From Candidatus Poribacteria bacterium (GTDB taxonomy: Bacteria > Poribacteria > WGA-4E > WGA-3G): a stretch of 64,000 bases of DNA. The notes below the pieces were generated by a model, which saw only the letters and a list, made by a program, of their open reading frames with translations, did no database searches and was not told the origin of the DNA. The position numbers were made by a program, and so were the translations under genes. How positions within the stretch are numbered: position 1 is the stretch's first letter; each line of letters opens with the position of its first letter. The DNA lies in contig JAPPBX010000090.1 in the NCBI GenBank assembly GCA_026702755.1, positions 1 to 64,000 of the forward strand. Reading direction: 5' to 3'. Shown piece after piece: positions 62,045 to 64,000 of this stretch.

Positions 62045-63724
62045 GTGACAGCCCCACTTCTCCAGATGCAGGCAATTACCAAAGACTTTCCCGGGGTGCG
62101 TGCCCTTGATAACGTTTCTTTCGAGGTGCGTCCGGGTGAAATCCATGCGCTGTGTGGAGAAAACGGCGCAGGTAAATCGACGCTGATTAAGATTCTCGGT
62201 GGCGTTTATCCGTCCGGAACCTATGAAGGGCAACTGTACATCAATGGGAGCGAACAGCAATTCCACACCGTGCGCGACGCAGAACGTGCCGGGATCGCGA
62301 TTATTCATCAAGAACTGGCACTCATTCCAGAGATGACGGTCGCGGAGAATATCTATCTCGGTAAGGAACCTTGTCAATTCGGAACTATTGACAGGCATCG
62401 CCTCTATCATGAAGCAGGCGAACTCCTTTCACAGTTTGGATTGACGATTCCACTCCATAAACCTGTCCACGAACTCGGTATCGGACAACAACAACTCGTA
62501 GAAATCGCGAAGGCTTTAGGGCGCAGCTTGCAAGCCCATATACAGCAGCGGCGCAGCTTGCAAGCCCATATACAGCAGCGGCGCAGCTTGCAAGCCCATA
62601 TACAGCAGCGGCGCAGCTTGCAAGCCCATATACAGCAGCGGCACAGCTTGCAGTCTGGTAATGCTCTGTTACTCGTATTGGACGAACCGACAGCCGCTTT
62701 GACCGAAAGCGAAGTGGAGATCCTTCGCCAGATTCTGACCCAACTCCGAGAGAAAGGTGTCGCCTGTATCTATATCACTCATAAACTCAAGGAGATCTTT
62801 CAAATCGCTGATCGGGTGACAGTGCTACGAGATGGTAAAACGGTCGCGACACAATCCGTTGAATCACCTGAATGTACCGAAGAAGCACTCATCTCTCAAA
62901 TGGTCGGGCGAGAGTTAACAGCACTCTTTCCGAAACGAAGAACAAACCCTACTGCTGAAAATGGAGCGAGCCAAGAAGAGATAGCACTTCGGGTAAAAAA
63001 CTTAAGCACTTATCCGCCAGAACCCCCGCGCCTTAAAGACATCAGTTTCGAGGTGCAGCGCGGTGAAATCCTCGGCATCGCAGGCTTGATGGGTGCTGGA
63101 AGAACAGAATTGATTAGCACTATCTTCGGTGCTTATGACAGCAAATGGAACGGAGAAATCATTATAGACGGAAGTGCTGTTCAGATTCATTCGCCGTGGG
63201 AAGCGATACAACACGGGATGGCACTCGTCAGTGAGGATCGGAAACGCTACGGATTACTTTTAGATGTGGATGTCGTCCGCAACATGACGCTTGCGAGTCT
63301 CGGTTTAGCGTCAGATATTACATCTTATGGGTTAATTGACCAAAACACGGCGTTTCAAAAAAGCGAACACTATGTGGATTCCCTGCAGATTAAGACGACT
63401 TCGCTGAATGTTCCGGTGAATCATCTCAGCGGTGGAAATCAGCAGAAAGTTGTATTAGGTAAATGGTTGATGACACACCCGAAAGTGCTGTTTCTTGACG
63501 AACCGACCCGCGGCATTGATGTGGGTGCGAAAGCAGAAATCCACGCGCTGATGGCAAAACTCGCGGAAGAGGGTGTCGCCATCGTGTTTGTATCCTCCGA
63601 ACTCCCAGAAATCTTGGGCATGAGCGATAGGGTTTTGGTGTTACATGAAGGCGAAATTACAGGCGAATTTCTCAACGATAATTTGACACAAGAAGACATT
63701 TTAAGGTGTGCAGCTGGGACTTGA
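62045..63724 (+). CDS. Sugar ABC transporter ATP-binding protein (RbsA/MglA type) with inserted repeats
   Basis: 559 residues, about 500 in normal members. First NBD: Walker A GENGAGKST, signature region LGIGQQQLVEIAKAL, then an insertion of about 45 residues (four 10-residue units RRSLQAHIQQ plus a partial fifth, about 159-205), then Walker B LLLVLDEPTAAL. Second NBD: GLMGAGRTE, signature LSGGNQQKVVLGKWL and VLFLDEPTRGID. The family uses paired NBDs with a ribose/galactose-type permease and binding protein; neither partner is in the window. GTG start at 62045; a Met at codon 8 is an alternative. A promoter precedes. Confidence 0.85.
   Translation: MTAPLLQMQAITKDFPGVRALDNVSFEVRPGEIHALCGENGAGKSTLIKILGGVYPSGTYEGQLYINGSEQQFHTVRDAERAGIAIIHQELALIPEMTVAENIYLGKEPCQFGTIDRHRLYHEAGELLSQFGLTIPLHKPVHELGIGQQQLVEIAKALGRSLQAHIQQRRSLQAHIQQRRSLQAHIQQRRSLQAHIQQRHSLQSGNALLLVLDEPTAALTESEVEILRQILTQLREKGVACIYITHKLKEIFQIADRVTVLRDGKTVATQSVESPECTEEALISQMVGRELTALFPKRRTNPTAENGASQEEIALRVKNLSTYPPEPPRLKDISFEVQRGEILGIAGLMGAGRTELISTIFGAYDSKWNGEIIIDGSAVQIHSPWEAIQHGMALVSEDRKRYGLLLDVDVVRNMTLASLGLASDITSYGLIDQNTAFQKSEHYVDSLQIKTTSLNVPVNHLSGGNQQKVVLGKWLMTHPKVLFLDEPTRGIDVGAKAEIHALMAKLAEEGVAIVFVSSELPEILGMSDRVLVLHEGEITGEFLNDNLTQEDILRCAAGT
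62521..62640 (+). repeat. Tandem 30-bp minisatellite inside the ABC ATPase gene
   Basis: Four identical 30-base units (GCGCAGCTTGCAAGCCCATA + TACAGCAGCG) from 62521 to 62640, then a partial fifth unit (GCACAGCTTGCA). Each unit includes the palindrome GCTTGCAAGC. The unit is a multiple of three, so any copy number keeps the reading frame. Confidence 0.97.
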
Positions 63725-63769
63725 ATCCCTTGATTTGATAAAAAACAGAAACGACAGTACAAAAATCAG

Positions 63770-64000
63770 ATGAAAAACAGAAACGAAATTTTTAAAACAG
63801 AGAACCCTAAAGAGACACAAGCACTCGGCGAAAAACTCGGTAAGACGCTCAAACAGGGGGATGTCATCGCTCTCATCGGCGACCTCGGCACCGGCAAAAC
63901 CTGCTTGACACAAGGCATTGCGCGCGGCATCGGCATTGCACCGGATGAGGTCGTCAGTAGTCCCTCCTACATCCTGATTAACGAATATAAAGGGAAGGTG
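63770..64000 (+). CDS. tsaE: tRNA threonylcarbamoyladenosine synthesis ATPase TsaE (partial, runs off window)
   Basis: The first 77 residues, open to the window end. P-loop GDLGTGKT (38-45) and CLTQGIARGIGI, SSPSYILINEY are TsaE hallmarks; this small ATPase works with TsaB and TsaD in t6A formation. Start ATG at 63770 with no strong ribosome-binding site. It follows the ABC ATPase by 45 bases. The C-terminal half lies outside the window. Confidence 0.9.
   Translation, partial: MKNRNEIFKTENPKETQALGEKLGKTLKQGDVIALIGDLGTGKTCLTQGIARGIGIAPDEVVSSPSYILINEYKGKV

Noticed and set aside
62521-62640. Possible CRISPR array
   Set aside because: The units are directly adjacent with no spacers, and lie in frame inside a gene; they are a minisatellite.

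Overview
The window looks like a chromosomal segment from a Gram-negative-type bacterium of an uncultured lineage, most plausibly Candidatus Poribacteria or a close relative (inference, about 0.6). Signs of a two-membrane envelope are LptF/LptG-family permeases, several lipoproteins and predicted outer-membrane barrels. The Poribacteria call rests on the mix of cohesin/dockerin modules, secreted proteins sharing a 'GKLxTxW' C-terminal tail, many SDR enzymes and sugar isomerases, and intergenic palindromic repeats. No rRNA or phylogenetic marker is present to settle it.

Layout. 0-2.4 kb: an IS200/IS605-like hairpin, an NHL-propeller/barrel protein and nusB. 2.7-6.7 kb: a forward catabolic cluster (gamma-glutamyltransferase, SDR, Rieske protein, NAD-dependent epimerase) behind a near-consensus promoter. 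6.8-19.3 kb: mostly reverse strand, with a secreted protein, a PEMT/ICMT-like methyltransferase, two LptF/G permeases, a LacD-like aldolase, a polyprenyl synthase, an SDR coupled to a LarE-tail-like domain, an antitoxin-like protein, a VWA protein, a RelA/SpoT-type cysteine domain joined to a winged-helix-like region, and purD. 19.4-22.5 kb: a toxin-antitoxin pair, a solo IS605-like end and a large two-part alpha/beta hydrolase. 22.6-25.7 kb: two ammonium transporters.

25.8-36.9 kb is the accessory, decaying region: two paralogous barrel proteins, a GT39-type glycosyltransferase, a dead higBA module, a doubly frameshifted metzincin, a cohesin-dockerin-VWA protein, an epimerase remnant, and a compact element with an IsrB-type (HNH-less IscB-like) RNA-guided nuclease and a structured putative omega-RNA. 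36.9-46.2 kb: an Ala-rich repetitive protein, cupin, phosphoesterase, HEAT lipoproteins, a GNAT protein and a Ski2/Mtr4-like helicase. 46.3-53.6 kb: tRNA-Ala(GGC), a SirB1-like protein, a LamG-type secreted protein, and a restriction-modification pair (HEAT-fused methyltransferase plus CfrBI-like endonuclease) joined directly to tsaB, followed by a Wzx-like flippase. 53.7-64 kb: aroA and a dapA-family gene, an orphan histidine kinase, tenA, a sugar-isomerase-like protein, an unrecognised DNA-metabolism-like protein, a lipoprotein, a sugar ABC ATPase carrying an in-frame 30-bp minisatellite, and the start of tsaE at the right edge.

The most interesting items are the IsrB element, the minisatellite inside the ABC ATPase between signature motif and Walker B, the shared C-terminal tail on three otherwise unrelated secreted proteins, the RM pair inserted flush against tsaB, and a 91/92-bp miniature inverted-repeat element present in two copies.
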